From JBAYJY01 sp041664945 (lineage in GTDB: Bacteria; UBP15; UBA6099), in assembly GCA_041664945.1 (NCBI GenBank), contig JBAYJY010000040.1:1-31040 (forward strand): DNA of 31,040 nucleotides, in the 5' to 3' direction. The notes beneath the pieces were generated by a model that was given only the letters and a program-made list of their open reading frames with translations, ran no database searches and was not told where the DNA came from. This document shows positions 7,247 through 15,033 of the stretch, one piece after another. Position 1 is the first letter of the stretch. The number at the start of each line of letters is the position of its first letter. The position numbers were made by a program, and so were the translations under genes.

Positions 7247-7264
7247 AAAGAAGATGGAGACGAT

Positions 7265-7627
7265 ATGAAAATCGCAATTTCAGCATCAGGAAAGACGCTT
7301 GATTCGCAGGTTGATCCCCGGTTCGGTCGCGCTGCCGGGTTCATCATTTACGACATGGAAACCGGGACATTCGAATATAAAGATAATTCGCAGAATCTCA
7401 ACGCTATGCAGGGCGCGGGCATCCAGAGCGCAAAGAACATATCGGATTACGGCGTGGGCGCGTTGATCACCGGTCACTGTGGACCCAAGGCTTTCACAGC
7501 TTTGAATGCCGCCGGGGTGAAAATATACGCCGGCGCTGCGGGAACTGTTGCGGAAACAATTGAAAAATTCAAAGCGGGCGATCTCTCAGAAGCAGAGAAT
7601 GCTGATGTTGAAGGGCACTGGATGTGA
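7265..7627 (+). CDS. NifX/ORP-like dinitrogenase iron-molybdenum cofactor family protein (2 of 3)
   Basis: A 120-residue protein that is the most canonical of the three paralogues: KIAISASGKTLDSQVDPRFGRA, then NLNAMQGAGIQSA and ALITGHCGPKAF, matching the NifX/NifB C-terminal family along its whole length. A single Cys follows Gly-His in GHCGPKA, the conserved cluster-proximal turn. AAGATGGAGA precedes the ATG. The stop overlaps the next start (TGATG), so translation is coupled to the MinD-type ATPase, the same pairing as ORP with its ATPases in Desulfovibrio. Confidence 0.9.
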   Translation: MKIAISASGKTLDSQVDPRFGRAAGFIIYDMETGTFEYKDNSQNLNAMQGAGIQSAKNISDYGVGALITGHCGPKAFTALNAAGVKIYAGAAGTVAETIEKFKAGDLSEAENADVEGHWM

Positions 7628-8508
7628 TGCCTGAAGCAACCATCAAAAATACAATCGCAATTGCCAGCGGCAAAGGTGGAACAGGGAAAACCACTGTTGC
7701 GGTGAATCTTGCATTTATGCTTCGAGACACCGGACACAAAGTACGGTTGATTGACTGTGATGTTGAAGCCCCGAACGCGCATATATTTATGAAACCTGAA
7801 ATCATGGAATCAAAGACGGTTTATGTTCCCGTGCCGATTGTTGATGAAGCGAAATGCAATGGCTGCGGTCGTTGTGGTGAAGTGTGTCGGTTCAGCGCAA
7901 TTGTTGCGCTTGGCACGAAAGCGATGACGTTTCCATCGTTGTGTCACGGGTGCGGCAGTTGCATCCTTACCTGTCCCGAAAGGGCTCTCCGCGAGGGAGA
8001 ACGTGAAGTCGGTGTCATGGAAAAAGGAATGGCTTCCGGTGTTGAATTCGCTCACGGGCGGCTTCGCGTGGGTGAAGCCATGTCGCCGCCTCTTATAAGA
8101 GCGGTGAAGAAGCTCGAATCCGATGCGGACGTGACAATCATTGATTGTCCACCCGGAACTTCCTGCCCGGTTGTTCAGTCGGTTCGCGGCAGCGATTACG
8201 TTGTGTTGGTGACGGAGCCGACGCCGTTCGGGCTAAATGATCTTATACTTGCCGTCGAAATGATTCGGGAAGTCGGGTTGCCGTTCGGCGTCATCGTGAA
8301 TCGCATGGGCGCCGGGGATCAGAGAACACACGATTTCTGCTTGGCAAATAATATTAAGATTATAGGCGCGATCCCGGACGACCGCCGCATAGCTGAATCA
8401 TATTCCAGAGGTCGCCTGATCTTTGACGACCTACCGGAATATCGCGGGCGATTCGAACAGATAATAGAAGCCGTCAAGGAGCGTATGCCGGCTAATAACC
8501 GATCTTGA
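7627..8508 (+). CDS. MinD-superfamily P-loop ATPase with inserted 2x[4Fe-4S] ferredoxin domain (1 of 2)
   Basis: A deviant Walker A motif, SGKGGTGKT (residues 14-22), marks the MinD/Mrp/NifH superfamily. Between the P-loop and the switch region sits a bacterial ferredoxin insert with two C-x2-C-x2-C-x3-C(R/P) sets (Cys 77, 80, 83, 87 and 106, 109, 112, 116), so two [4Fe-4S] clusters are expected. The DCPPGTSCPV segment is the switch II/Walker B region. Homologues form the ATPase part of the ORP complex (DVU2103/DVU2104 in D. vulgaris). The start is taken as the ATG overlapping the previous stop; a GTG one codon earlier is possible. No C-terminal amphipathic membrane helix is obvious, so it is probably cytosolic. 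Confidence 0.92.
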   Translation: MPEATIKNTIAIASGKGGTGKTTVAVNLAFMLRDTGHKVRLIDCDVEAPNAHIFMKPEIMESKTVYVPVPIVDEAKCNGCGRCGEVCRFSAIVALGTKAMTFPSLCHGCGSCILTCPERALREGEREVGVMEKGMASGVEFAHGRLRVGEAMSPPLIRAVKKLESDADVTIIDCPPGTSCPVVQSVRGSDYVVLVTEPTPFGLNDLILAVEMIREVGLPFGVIVNRMGAGDQRTHDFCLANNIKIIGAIPDDRRIAESYSRGRLIFDDLPEYRGRFEQIIEAVKERMPANNRS

Positions 8509-8548
8509 TAACATTTCATTAAAAGGAAGGCGGCGAAACGAAACCACT

Positions 8549-8818
8549 ATGGCTATTGAAGAATATGATAATATGAATTACTGGCGATGTCCGCCATTGG
8601 GCGGCCCCGTTCCATTCAAGCATTGCAGAACGACAAACAACGGGCTGCCATGTTTGAAGATGCCGGACTGCTGGCAAGGCAAATTCAACGCGATTCAGTT
8701 TCTCAAAGACAACTATTCGGAGGAGGAGCTAAAAACAGCTTTCTCTCCTCAGCCGGGCCGTTTGGAAAGATTACTCGAATTGTTGGACAAGTATTCAAGA
8801 GAGAAAAGCGAGGAATAG
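8549..8818 (+). CDS. Small conserved Cys-containing protein between two MinD-type ATPases
   Basis: An 89-residue protein with four N-terminal Cys in a compact W-R-C-PPLGG-P-VPFKHC...LPC...DCW pattern and a C-terminal helix rich in Glu, Leu and Lys. I do not recognise a named domain. Four Cys within about 30 residues suggests a metal site or a thiol-based binding patch. The position between the paired ATPases recalls the small conserved gene DVU2105 beside DVU2103/2104 in D. vulgaris, but similarity was not tested. The ATG at 8549 has no good ribosome site (AAGGAAGG is over 20 bases away); ATG at 8573 is an alternative. Confidence 0.7.
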   Translation: MAIEEYDNMNYWRCPPLGGPVPFKHCRTTNNGLPCLKMPDCWQGKFNAIQFLKDNYSEEELKTAFSPQPGRLERLLELLDKYSREKSEE

Positions 8819-8824
8819 GAATCA

Positions 8825-9718
8825 ATGATGTTGAAAGAACTTGTTGTCGTCAGCGGCAAGGGCGGAACCGGCAAGACGAGCATAACGGCGTCATTCGCGG
8901 CTCTTGCGACTAATAAGGTTATCGCTGACTGCGATGTTGATGCCGCCGACCTGCATCTCGTGCTCGATCCTAAGATAATATATAGGGAATCTTTCACCGG
9001 CGGGACTGTAGCCGTCATAGACATGAATAAATGCAACTACTGTGGAGCCTGTAGGTACCTGTGCCGGTTCGATGCTATCAGCGAGAATTACAAAATAGAC
9101 GCATTCTCATGCGAGGGCTGCGGCGTCTGCATGTATAACTGTCCGCGCGGCGCTGTAAAAATGGAAGAAAAGAATGCGGGGGAATGGTTCATATCCGAAA
9201 CACGCTTAGGCCCGCTTGTACATGCCCGATTAATTCCGGGACAGGAAAATTCCGGGAAGCTTGTTTCTATTGTGAGAGCGAAAGCGAGAAGTATTGCCGA
9301 GGAAAAAGGGTTTGATTTAGTTTTGATAGACGGTTCGCCCGGCATAGGATGCCCGGTCATAGCATCCGTAACCGGAGCTTCGCTTGTTCTTGCCGTGACT
9401 GAGCCGACGCTTTCAGGGTTGCATGATCTTGAACGTATCCTATCACTCGCCGGACATTTTCGGATTCCATCGGCTGTATGTATCAACAAATATGATATCA
9501 ACTCGGAGATGGCGGATTCAATCGAAAAATATTGTGATGAAAAAACAATCCCGGTAATAGGGCGAGTCCCTTTTGACCCAGTAGTCACAAAAGCGCAAGT
9601 CGCGGGCGTGAGCGTAGTCGAATATTCAGGCGGCTGCGCTTCGCTTGAAATTCGGAAATTATGGAGAGAAGTTTGCTATCGAACGGAAATCTCGGAAAAG
9701 GACACTGAGCGTGTATGA
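8825..9718 (+). CDS. MinD-superfamily P-loop ATPase with inserted 2x[4Fe-4S] ferredoxin domain (2 of 2)
   Basis: Paralogue of the gene at 7627, with the same plan: SGKGGTGKT (10-18), a ferredoxin insert with Cys 70, 73, 76, 80 and 96, 99, 102, 106, and DGSPGIGCPV as the switch II segment. The two probably form a heterodimer, as proposed for DVU2103/DVU2104 in the ORP complex. It starts six bases after the small Cys protein and ends in a 4-base ATGA overlap with the MOSC gene, so all three are one translational unit. The likely role is ATP-driven assembly or insertion of a metal-sulfur cluster. Confidence 0.92.
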   Translation: MMLKELVVVSGKGGTGKTSITASFAALATNKVIADCDVDAADLHLVLDPKIIYRESFTGGTVAVIDMNKCNYCGACRYLCRFDAISENYKIDAFSCEGCGVCMYNCPRGAVKMEEKNAGEWFISETRLGPLVHARLIPGQENSGKLVSIVRAKARSIAEEKGFDLVLIDGSPGIGCPVIASVTGASLVLAVTEPTLSGLHDLERILSLAGHFRIPSAVCINKYDINSEMADSIEKYCDEKTIPVIGRVPFDPVVTKAQVAGVSVVEYSGGCASLEIRKLWREVCYRTEISEKDTERV

Positions 9719-10176
9719 ATTCGCAAAAAGGAACAATAATGACGATCTGTTCATCCACTTCCAGAGGCGCTGGGAAGTCCATGATTAAAGAGGGGCTGCT
9801 CGTTGCGGGACACGGCTTGATGGGCGACGCGCATGGGGGGCCGGGTCGCAGACAAATAAGCCTTCTTGCATGGGAGGATGTTTTAGCGGCGAACAACGAA
9901 CATCATATTAATGCCGGTTCAGGAGACTTTGCCGAAAACATAATGACAAAAGGGATTGACTTCAAAACCATTACGATGGGCGCGAAATTGAGAATGGGCG
10001 GCGCTGTAATACGTATAACTGAGAGGGGAAAACATGAGCATACACCGGATGATTACAGTTTCAAAGGAATCGCGCTGCTTGCAAAAGAAGGGCTTTTTGC
10101 CGAGGTGATTGAGGGCAGCTACATATTTGATGGGGACATGATAACAATAATCAACATCGCAAACGGAGTGAAATAA
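9715..10176 (+). CDS. MOSC-domain protein lacking the usual Cys
   Basis: The sequence follows the MOSC (MoCo sulfurase C-terminal) pattern: GHGLMGDAHGGPGRRQISLL, GDFAENIMTKG, G-K-H-E-H and FAEVIEGSYIFDGD. MOSC domains usually carry a conserved Cys after R-I/T-x-x-G-K-x-C-H that is thought to bear sulfur; here that stretch reads GKHEHTPDDYSFKG with no Cys, so persulfide chemistry through that residue is not possible. The ATG at 9715 overlaps the previous stop by four bases; ATG at 9739 has a better ribosome site (AAGGAA six bases before), and a family-like N-terminus starts there. The role may be ligand or pterin binding rather than sulfur transfer. Confidence 0.8.
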   Translation: MNSQKGTIMTICSSTSRGAGKSMIKEGLLVAGHGLMGDAHGGPGRRQISLLAWEDVLAANNEHHINAGSGDFAENIMTKGIDFKTITMGAKLRMGGAVIRITERGKHEHTPDDYSFKGIALLAKEGLFAEVIEGSYIFDGDMITIINIANGVK

Positions 10177-10425
10177 ATGCCTATTTACGAATACGAATGT
10201 TCCTCATGCGGGCACGGATACGAACGCAGGTATGAAAGCAGCAACGACAGGGATATCGCTCCGCCTTGTCCGAAATGTGGCGCGACGGATGCGAAAAGGC
10301 TTTTTTCATCATTTTCCGTCAACCGCCTTCAATCTTTAGGCGGAGGGAAAACGTGCTGCGGCGCAAGTGATCCCGGAGCCGGCGGATGCAGTGCGCCGGG
10401 ATCCTGCTGTGGTAAGGGGGAATAA
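10177..10425 (+). CDS. FmdB-family zinc-ribbon protein
   Basis: MPIYEYECSSCGHGYERR is the standard FmdB start. Two CxxC knuckles (YECSSCG and CPKCG) form a zinc ribbon. The C-terminal tail is rich in Cys and Gly (CCGASD, GSCCGKGE) and could bind another metal. The family takes its name from a putative regulator of formamidase, but its members occur widely as small zinc ribbons with unclear roles. The start abuts the previous TAA directly. It sits between MOSC and an Fe-S scaffold. Confidence 0.88.
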   Translation: MPIYEYECSSCGHGYERRYESSNDRDIAPPCPKCGATDAKRLFSSFSVNRLQSLGGGKTCCGASDPGAGGCSAPGSCCGKGE

Positions 10426-10430
10426 TCGAT

Positions 10431-10892
10431 ATGGCAGATGATTCAAAACCGAATGCTAAAACTTCTGAATCGTTTATTGGATGGTTGAGAAACCACTTTC
10501 CACAGGATGGCGGATATGCGAAATTATCGGTAGCCGAGGAAATGTGCAACATCGGCCCGGTCGAAAATGCTGACTGCTACGGCAAGATATGCGGCATCTG
10601 CGGCGACACGATGGAAATATGGTTGCGCATAAATGACGGAGTGATCTCGGAAGCGCGGTTTCTGACAGACGGGTGTTTTTCATCACAGTTGTGCGGCGCC
10701 GCTGCGACATATCTGGCGAAGAATGAAACACTGATGGACGCGCTTAGGATATCTCCGGCGAGTATCATGGACCTGATGAGCGAAATGGAGGGAGTGGAAT
10801 TGCATTGCTCCATTCTTGCAACAAGCGCCCTTTACAGGGCGATTGCGGATTACATTCTTAAAATAAATGGTGAAACGATCCAATCGGATTGA
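10431..10892 (+). CDS. IscU/NifU-like Fe-S cluster scaffold protein
   Basis: The protein has the three IscU ligand positions in recognisable context: GKICGICGDTMEIWLRI (Cys 57 as the G-x-C-G-D-x-M ligand), TDGCFSSQLCGAAAT (Cys 82) and HCSILATSALYRAI (Cys 126). Four extra Cys (39, 49, 54, 88) are unusual. At 153 residues it is slightly longer than IscU and has no NifU C-terminal domain. It would hold a nascent [2Fe-2S] or [4Fe-4S] cluster. No IscS/NifS desulfurase is in the window, so sulfur must come from elsewhere, perhaps from the rhodaneses. The Mrp carrier lies just downstream. Confidence 0.88.
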   Translation: MADDSKPNAKTSESFIGWLRNHFPQDGGYAKLSVAEEMCNIGPVENADCYGKICGICGDTMEIWLRINDGVISEARFLTDGCFSSQLCGAAATYLAKNETLMDALRISPASIMDLMSEMEGVELHCSILATSALYRAIADYILKINGETIQSD

Positions 10893-10918
10893 AAATACCA
10901 GAAACGAGAGGCATGGCA

Positions 10919-11821
10919 ATGGCGGAAGAAAAAGGAAGTGGCCACGAAAAGAAAGCGGCTTCAGGCTGTGGTTCATTCGGGCAGACAACAAACGAAGCTC
11001 TTGAGCAGCAGATGCTGAATGATCGTATGGCAAAGATACACAACAAGATTATTGTAATGAGTGGTAAAGGCGGTGTTGGCAAGAGCACTGTATCGGTAAA
11101 TATAGCGGTTGAACTTGCGTCTCGCGGTAAGCGTGTCGGCCTCGTGGATGTTGACATACACGGGCCGAGCATTCCGGGGCTGCTGAATCTCTCGGATGCA
11201 AGGCCGCAATCCGATCTGTCGGGTATGAGTCCTATTGCTTATAAGGTATCGGGCGGAGAGATTAAAGTTATGTCAATCGGATTTCTTCTCAGTAACAGAG
11301 ACGCTGCTGTTATATGGCGTGGACCGATGAAGTTGGGAGCGATCAAACAGTTCTTGAGGGATGTTGCATGGGGCGAACTGGACTATCTTATCATAGACTC
11401 TCCTCCCGGCACCGGAGACGAACCGCTGTCGGTGTGCCAGTTGATCGAAGGGCTGACCGGAGCGGTTATCGTAACAACGCCTCAGAAAATTGCAATTGAT
11501 GACGTTAGGAGATCAATTACATTCTGCCACCAATTGAACACAAAAGTGCTCGGAGTTGTGGAAAACATGAGTGGTTTTGTTTGTCCTCACTGCGGGGAAC
11601 AGACAGATATTTTTACGAGAGGCGGCGGAGGGATAATGGCGAGTGAAATGGACGTGCCGTTTCTCGGGCGGATACCACTCGATCCCAAGGTAGTGCAAGC
11701 AGGCGATGAAGGACGCCCTATAGTTGAAAATTCGCCTGATTCCACTGCTGCCAAGGCCTACGCTGGTATTGTCGATACGCTTCTAATGTTTGCTGATGAA
11801 GCTCATGGGAAAAGTGAGTAG
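10919..11821 (+). CDS. mrp: Mrp/NBP35-family Fe-S cluster carrier ATPase
   Basis: Deviant Walker A SGKGGVGKS (48-56), DVDIHGPSIPGLL, DSPPGTGDEPL and the C-terminal bridging motif VCPHCGEQTDIF are all diagnostic of Mrp/ApbC. The CPHC pair at the dimer interface holds a [4Fe-4S] cluster for transfer to apo-proteins. The chosen start at 10919 has GAGAGG seven bases upstream; a TTG at 10889 and ATG at 10913 are less well placed. An ORP-linked Mrp (DVU2109) is known in D. vulgaris; here no NifX domain is fused to it. The next gene overlaps its end. Confidence 0.93.
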   Translation: MAEEKGSGHEKKAASGCGSFGQTTNEALEQQMLNDRMAKIHNKIIVMSGKGGVGKSTVSVNIAVELASRGKRVGLVDVDIHGPSIPGLLNLSDARPQSDLSGMSPIAYKVSGGEIKVMSIGFLLSNRDAAVIWRGPMKLGAIKQFLRDVAWGELDYLIIDSPPGTGDEPLSVCQLIEGLTGAVIVTTPQKIAIDDVRRSITFCHQLNTKVLGVVENMSGFVCPHCGEQTDIFTRGGGGIMASEMDVPFLGRIPLDPKVVQAGDEGRPIVENSPDSTAAKAYAGIVDTLLMFADEAHGKSE

Positions 11822-12458
11822 TTATTTGAATTATTTTGCGGATTACAACTCTGAACAGGCCAACAAGTATCATTCATGGTATGAATCTGACAAAGGTAAA
11901 GACATAGGATACGAACAGAGGGAAGTTCTGAAAGTCAGCTTAGGTGATGCTCGCGGTCGAAGACTTCTGGATATCGGGTGTGGAACCGGATATTTTACGT
12001 CATGGTTCAGCAAGATCGGTTTTTGCGTCGTCGGCATCGACAGTTCTGAAGCGATGTTACATGTTGCCCGTGAAAAGTACGGAGAAGGGATTGAATTCAT
12101 GTTTGGAGACGCGGCCCAATTGCCGTTCGGCGATCGCTCGTTCGATGTAGTTGTATTCGCCATGTCACTTGAGTTCACGGCGGATGCCGGAGCTGTTATC
12201 AGGGAGGCGAAGCGCGTCGCGGGGTCGGAAATTATGTTGGCTATGCTCAACCCGGATCATCCGAGGAATGCAGAGCGAATGGAAAAGGCTGAATCAGAAG
12301 GCGGCGTGTTTCTTGACGCTCAACTCATGCGCCCCAAGGTGTTGGCGAAACTGTTTGAAGATGATGGGCTGTGGTCCGGATCACTTGTTGTTGAATCTGA
12401 TCACAGCCCTTACTACATTCTTAAGACGGTTCGCAAAGAAACGGACGAAGTTAATTGA
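11796..12458 (+). CDS. Class I SAM-dependent methyltransferase
   Basis: The Rossmann methyltransferase motifs are clear: motif I LLDIGCGTGYFTSWF, motif II VVGIDSSEAML, GDAAQLPFGDRSFDVVVFAMSLEF as the post-motif region, and a conserved AKRVAG helix. Substrate is not predictable. It overlaps the Mrp gene end by 26 bases; ATG at 11796 or 11805 are possible starts, and neither has a strong ribosome site, so expression probably depends on coupling. Several unrelated clusters of this type include a small-molecule methyltransferase; a role in thiol or metal(loid) methylation is only conjecture. Confidence 0.85.
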   Translation: MKLMGKVSSYLNYFADYNSEQANKYHSWYESDKGKDIGYEQREVLKVSLGDARGRRLLDIGCGTGYFTSWFSKIGFCVVGIDSSEAMLHVAREKYGEGIEFMFGDAAQLPFGDRSFDVVVFAMSLEFTADAGAVIREAKRVAGSEIMLAMLNPDHPRNAERMEKAESEGGVFLDAQLMRPKVLAKLFEDDGLWSGSLVVESDHSPYYILKTVRKETDEVN

Positions 12459-12524
12459 AAAATAACGCATTTCTGGAGCGCGATGTATTGACGCGCAGAT
12501 TTGAAAAACCGGAGGTGACCCGAC

Positions 12525-13358
12525 GTGATTATTGATACACACGCGCAATTGTACACAAGAGAAGCTGTAAAGGGAAACGTCGAAGGCATTCCTGATGATC
12601 TGGCCAAGATGTTCAAAGGATACAGCCAGTTTTTCAGTGGAAAAGGAATGGAGCTATACACCATCGAGGACATGGATGCGGCCGGTGTGGATAAATCTGT
12701 AGTTGTTGCCGTGGACGCGGAAACGACCCTCGGTTTCAAAATCCCTAACGAACTCGTCGCCAAGATGATAGAAAAATACCCTGACAGGTTGATCGGCTTT
12801 GCGAGCGTTGATCCACACAAGGGCGAGAAAGCCGTCGCCGAACTCGATGATGCTGTTAGAAACATGGGGCTGAAAGGCCTTAAGATTATTCCGCACCTCA
12901 TAGATGTCTATCCCAACGGGAAAATGATGTATCCCATTTACGAAAAAGCACGGGAACTCGGTATCCCTGTGCTGCTCCACACAGGCACGCATTTCCACCT
13001 TGGCCGCAAGATCAAATACTGCCAGCCTGTCTACGTGGATGAAGTGGCTGTGGATTTTCCGGAATTAAAAATCATTATCGCCCATTTCGGGTATCCTTGG
13101 TATCAGGAGGCGCTGGCGGTCGTTCAGCGTAATTTCAACGTCTATTTCAACATCGCGGGATGGTCGCCACGTTATATACCCGACATGGTCGTTCAGCGCA
13201 TGGATTCCATCCTGTCGCATAAAGTTCTTTTTGGCTCCGACCATCCGCTGCTTTCCCGCAAGCGGATACTGGATGAACTTGCCGGTTTGAAGCTTAAAGA
13301 AGAGACAATGAAAAAGCTACTTTCGGAAAACGCGAAAAGATTGCTTCAGATAAAATGA
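12525..13358 (+). CDS. Amidohydrolase-2 family TIM-barrel protein with altered HxH motif
   Basis: The start is GTG, six bases after a near-ideal GGAGGTGA (12511-12518). The fold signature is that of the amidohydrolase family: N-terminal IIDTHAQLY, central PVLLHTGTH, IIIAHFGYPW and FGSDHPLL. The usual first motif is D-x-H-x-H; here it is D-T-H-A-Q, losing one metal-ligand His, while the later His residues and the final Asp remain. It may therefore use a different metal geometry or have lost hydrolase/decarboxylase activity. Related enzymes act on cyclic amides, aromatic acids or guanidino compounds. A GCGCG/CGCGC stem (12478-12496) precedes the ribosome site. Confidence 0.85.
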   Translation: MIIDTHAQLYTREAVKGNVEGIPDDLAKMFKGYSQFFSGKGMELYTIEDMDAAGVDKSVVVAVDAETTLGFKIPNELVAKMIEKYPDRLIGFASVDPHKGEKAVAELDDAVRNMGLKGLKIIPHLIDVYPNGKMMYPIYEKARELGIPVLLHTGTHFHLGRKIKYCQPVYVDEVAVDFPELKIIIAHFGYPWYQEALAVVQRNFNVYFNIAGWSPRYIPDMVVQRMDSILSHKVLFGSDHPLLSRKRILDELAGLKLKEETMKKLLSENAKRLLQIK

Positions 13359-13407
13359 GGAGCGTTATCATTCTATGGCGATATTTTATAAAAACAGGAG
13401 GTCAGGC

Positions 13408-13896
13408 GTGAATCAAAAAGTCCGTGTGTGTTTCGTTGTGTTATGTTTATCTGCGTTTATCATTCAGGGGTGCTCAAAGAAGGATAAAACAAATTCCACG
13501 CCCCCGCCTGTGGCATCAGCGCAGAAAACAGAAACAATCCAAGAAGCGACGCCAAAGGCTGTTCCTGCGAGTCAACCAACACCTGCAAAATGGGTTGAGG
13601 TGACCCCGGAAACACTTAGGACGATGATCGCCGCAAACAAAGATTTGTTTATTCTCGACGTACGCAACCCTGAGGAACTCGTATCTGGCCCGGCGCCATT
13701 GAAAAACGCTGTCAACATTCCGCTACCTGAACTATCAAGTAGATATACTGAATTGCCTCGCGACAAAGAAATAGTGGTCGTTTGCAGAGCCGGTCACCGA
13801 AGCGCTACCGCCGCCGATTTTCTCACACAGGCAGGTTTTATAAAAATATACAGTCTCGCCGGAGGAATGTCGGAATACAGAGCATCAGAGAAATGA
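13408..13896 (+). CDS. Rhodanese-domain lipoprotein
   Basis: The start is GTG at 13408, placed by AGGAGGT five bases upstream; an ATG at 13375 lies before that site. The N-terminus NQKVRVCFVVLCLSAFIIQGC is a lipoprotein signal with the modified Cys followed by SKKDK. A 40-residue Pro/Thr/Ala-rich linker leads to one rhodanese domain with the active loop C-R-A-G-H-R-S. It should sit at the cell envelope and carry persulfide sulfur. It is the second rhodanese in the region, after the fusion protein at 2742. Confidence 0.88.
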   Translation: MNQKVRVCFVVLCLSAFIIQGCSKKDKTNSTPPPVASAQKTETIQEATPKAVPASQPTPAKWVEVTPETLRTMIAANKDLFILDVRNPEELVSGPAPLKNAVNIPLPELSSRYTELPRDKEIVVVCRAGHRSATAADFLTQAGFIKIYSLAGGMSEYRASEK

Positions 13897-13923
13897 TGAG
13901 TGGATCGATAAAGGAATATTGAT

Positions 13924-14124
13924 ATGACTATATGGAGGGCGACTCGACAATTGCGGCGAGGGTTGCGCCGGTGTTTTCGATTGGGATGTTATGGCGCATT
14001 GGCCGCCGCTTCGCTTTCTTTAATGAGTGAAATATACCGGCAAGCCGATGAGAAACCGTCGGGTACAACACATGGAGGCCGCAATCCCGGCCCAGAATAT
14101 GTTGATGAGCCCAAACCGGGCTAA
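13924..14124 (+). CDS. Small basic protein of unknown function
   Basis: A 66-residue frame with AAAGGA upstream of the ATG, fitted neatly between neighbours (27 and 15 bases away). The first 20 residues are Arg-rich (RQLRRGLRRCFR), followed by a short Ala/Leu stretch that could touch a membrane, then a polar Pro/Gly tail (GPEYVDEPKPG). I do not recognise it. Its spacing and ribosome site argue for a real gene, but its composition keeps this uncertain. Confidence 0.5.
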   Translation: MTIWRATRQLRRGLRRCFRLGCYGALAAASLSLMSEIYRQADEKPSGTTHGGRNPGPEYVDEPKPG

Positions 14125-14139
14125 GAAAGGATAACCTGA

Positions 14140-14967
14140 ATGAAGATAACGACTCTCGTAGAAAACGCCGTTATGACAAGCCAAGGCCATATCGGTGAGC
14201 ATGGTCTTTCGTTTCTCATTGAACACGATGGCGGGAAACTGCTGTTTGATACAGGTCAGGGGATGGCGCTGCTGAACAATGCCGAAAAGCTCGGATTCTC
14301 TGTACAGGATTTCAAAAAGGTTGTCCTTAGTCATGGTCATTATGATCATGCGGGCGGGTTGAAGAGACTGGTGGAAAGCGGCGTTACTTTCGAGCTTACA
14401 ACTCACCCCGATGCTTTCGATGAGAAACTCGCTTTGTTTCCCGGAAAGGGATTCATTCCGATAGGCATCCCCGGCGGAAAAGAATTTTTTGTTGAAAACA
14501 ATGTGCCGCTTCATCTCGAAGCCGGGCCGGTGGAAATTGCGCCCGGGATAATGACAACAGGTGAAATACCAATGAAAACCGACTTCGAGAAAATCGAACC
14601 GATGCTCTTTGTCAGAAAGGACGGCAAAGAAGGACCCGATCCTCTGGCAGACGATCAGGCGCTCATCCTCGACACGGAAAAGGGGTTCGTTGTCCTGCTC
14701 GGTTGCGCTCATCGTGGGGTTGTGAACACGCTCACTGATGTTGCCGAGATGACTGGCGCAAAAACCATTCATGCCATCATAGGAGGCCTTCACCTCGAAC
14801 GCGCTCCTGAATCTCAGATTCAAAAAACTATTGATGCGCTCCGCGCATTCGAGCCAAAAATAATCGGAGTCACTCACTGCACCGGCATTCGTGCCATTGT
14901 ACCGCTGGTAAACGCATTCGGAAGCAAAGTCGTACAGTCATCTGTAGGTATGTCCGTTAACTTTTGA
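14140..14967 (+). CDS. Metallo-beta-lactamase-fold hydrolase, dihydropterin/F-AAPS-like family
   Basis: SHGHYDHAGGL (64-74) is the HxHxDH dinuclear metal motif; later GCAHRGVVNTL, IIGGLHLE and GVTHCTG supply further ligands. The layout matches the MBL proteins annotated as 7,8-dihydropterin-6-methyl-4-(beta-D-ribofuranosyl)-aminobenzene-5'-phosphate synthases, an archaeal methanopterin enzyme whose bacterial relatives have mostly unknown substrates. At 275 residues it is of normal length. It is cytosolic (no signal). Members of this family commonly neighbour NifX-like genes in anaerobes, as here (next gene). Confidence 0.87.
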   Translation: MKITTLVENAVMTSQGHIGEHGLSFLIEHDGGKLLFDTGQGMALLNNAEKLGFSVQDFKKVVLSHGHYDHAGGLKRLVESGVTFELTTHPDAFDEKLALFPGKGFIPIGIPGGKEFFVENNVPLHLEAGPVEIAPGIMTTGEIPMKTDFEKIEPMLFVRKDGKEGPDPLADDQALILDTEKGFVVLLGCAHRGVVNTLTDVAEMTGAKTIHAIIGGLHLERAPESQIQKTIDALRAFEPKIIGVTHCTGIRAIVPLVNAFGSKVVQSSVGMSVNF

Positions 14968-15033
14968 TAATCAGGAAGCAATAAGAACAAAAATAATACG
15001 TTAGGCTATAAACCCAACAAAAGGAGATGTCGC

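Noticed and set aside
7800..8060. Opposite-strand open frames through many of the genes
   Set aside because: They lack ribosome sites and family motifs, and lie within genes with strong motif support on the + strand.
12478..12496. GCGCG/CGCGC stem as a terminator before the amidohydrolase
   Set aside because: Only five base pairs and no T run; the gap is short and the next ribosome site is strong, so it is not a convincing terminator.
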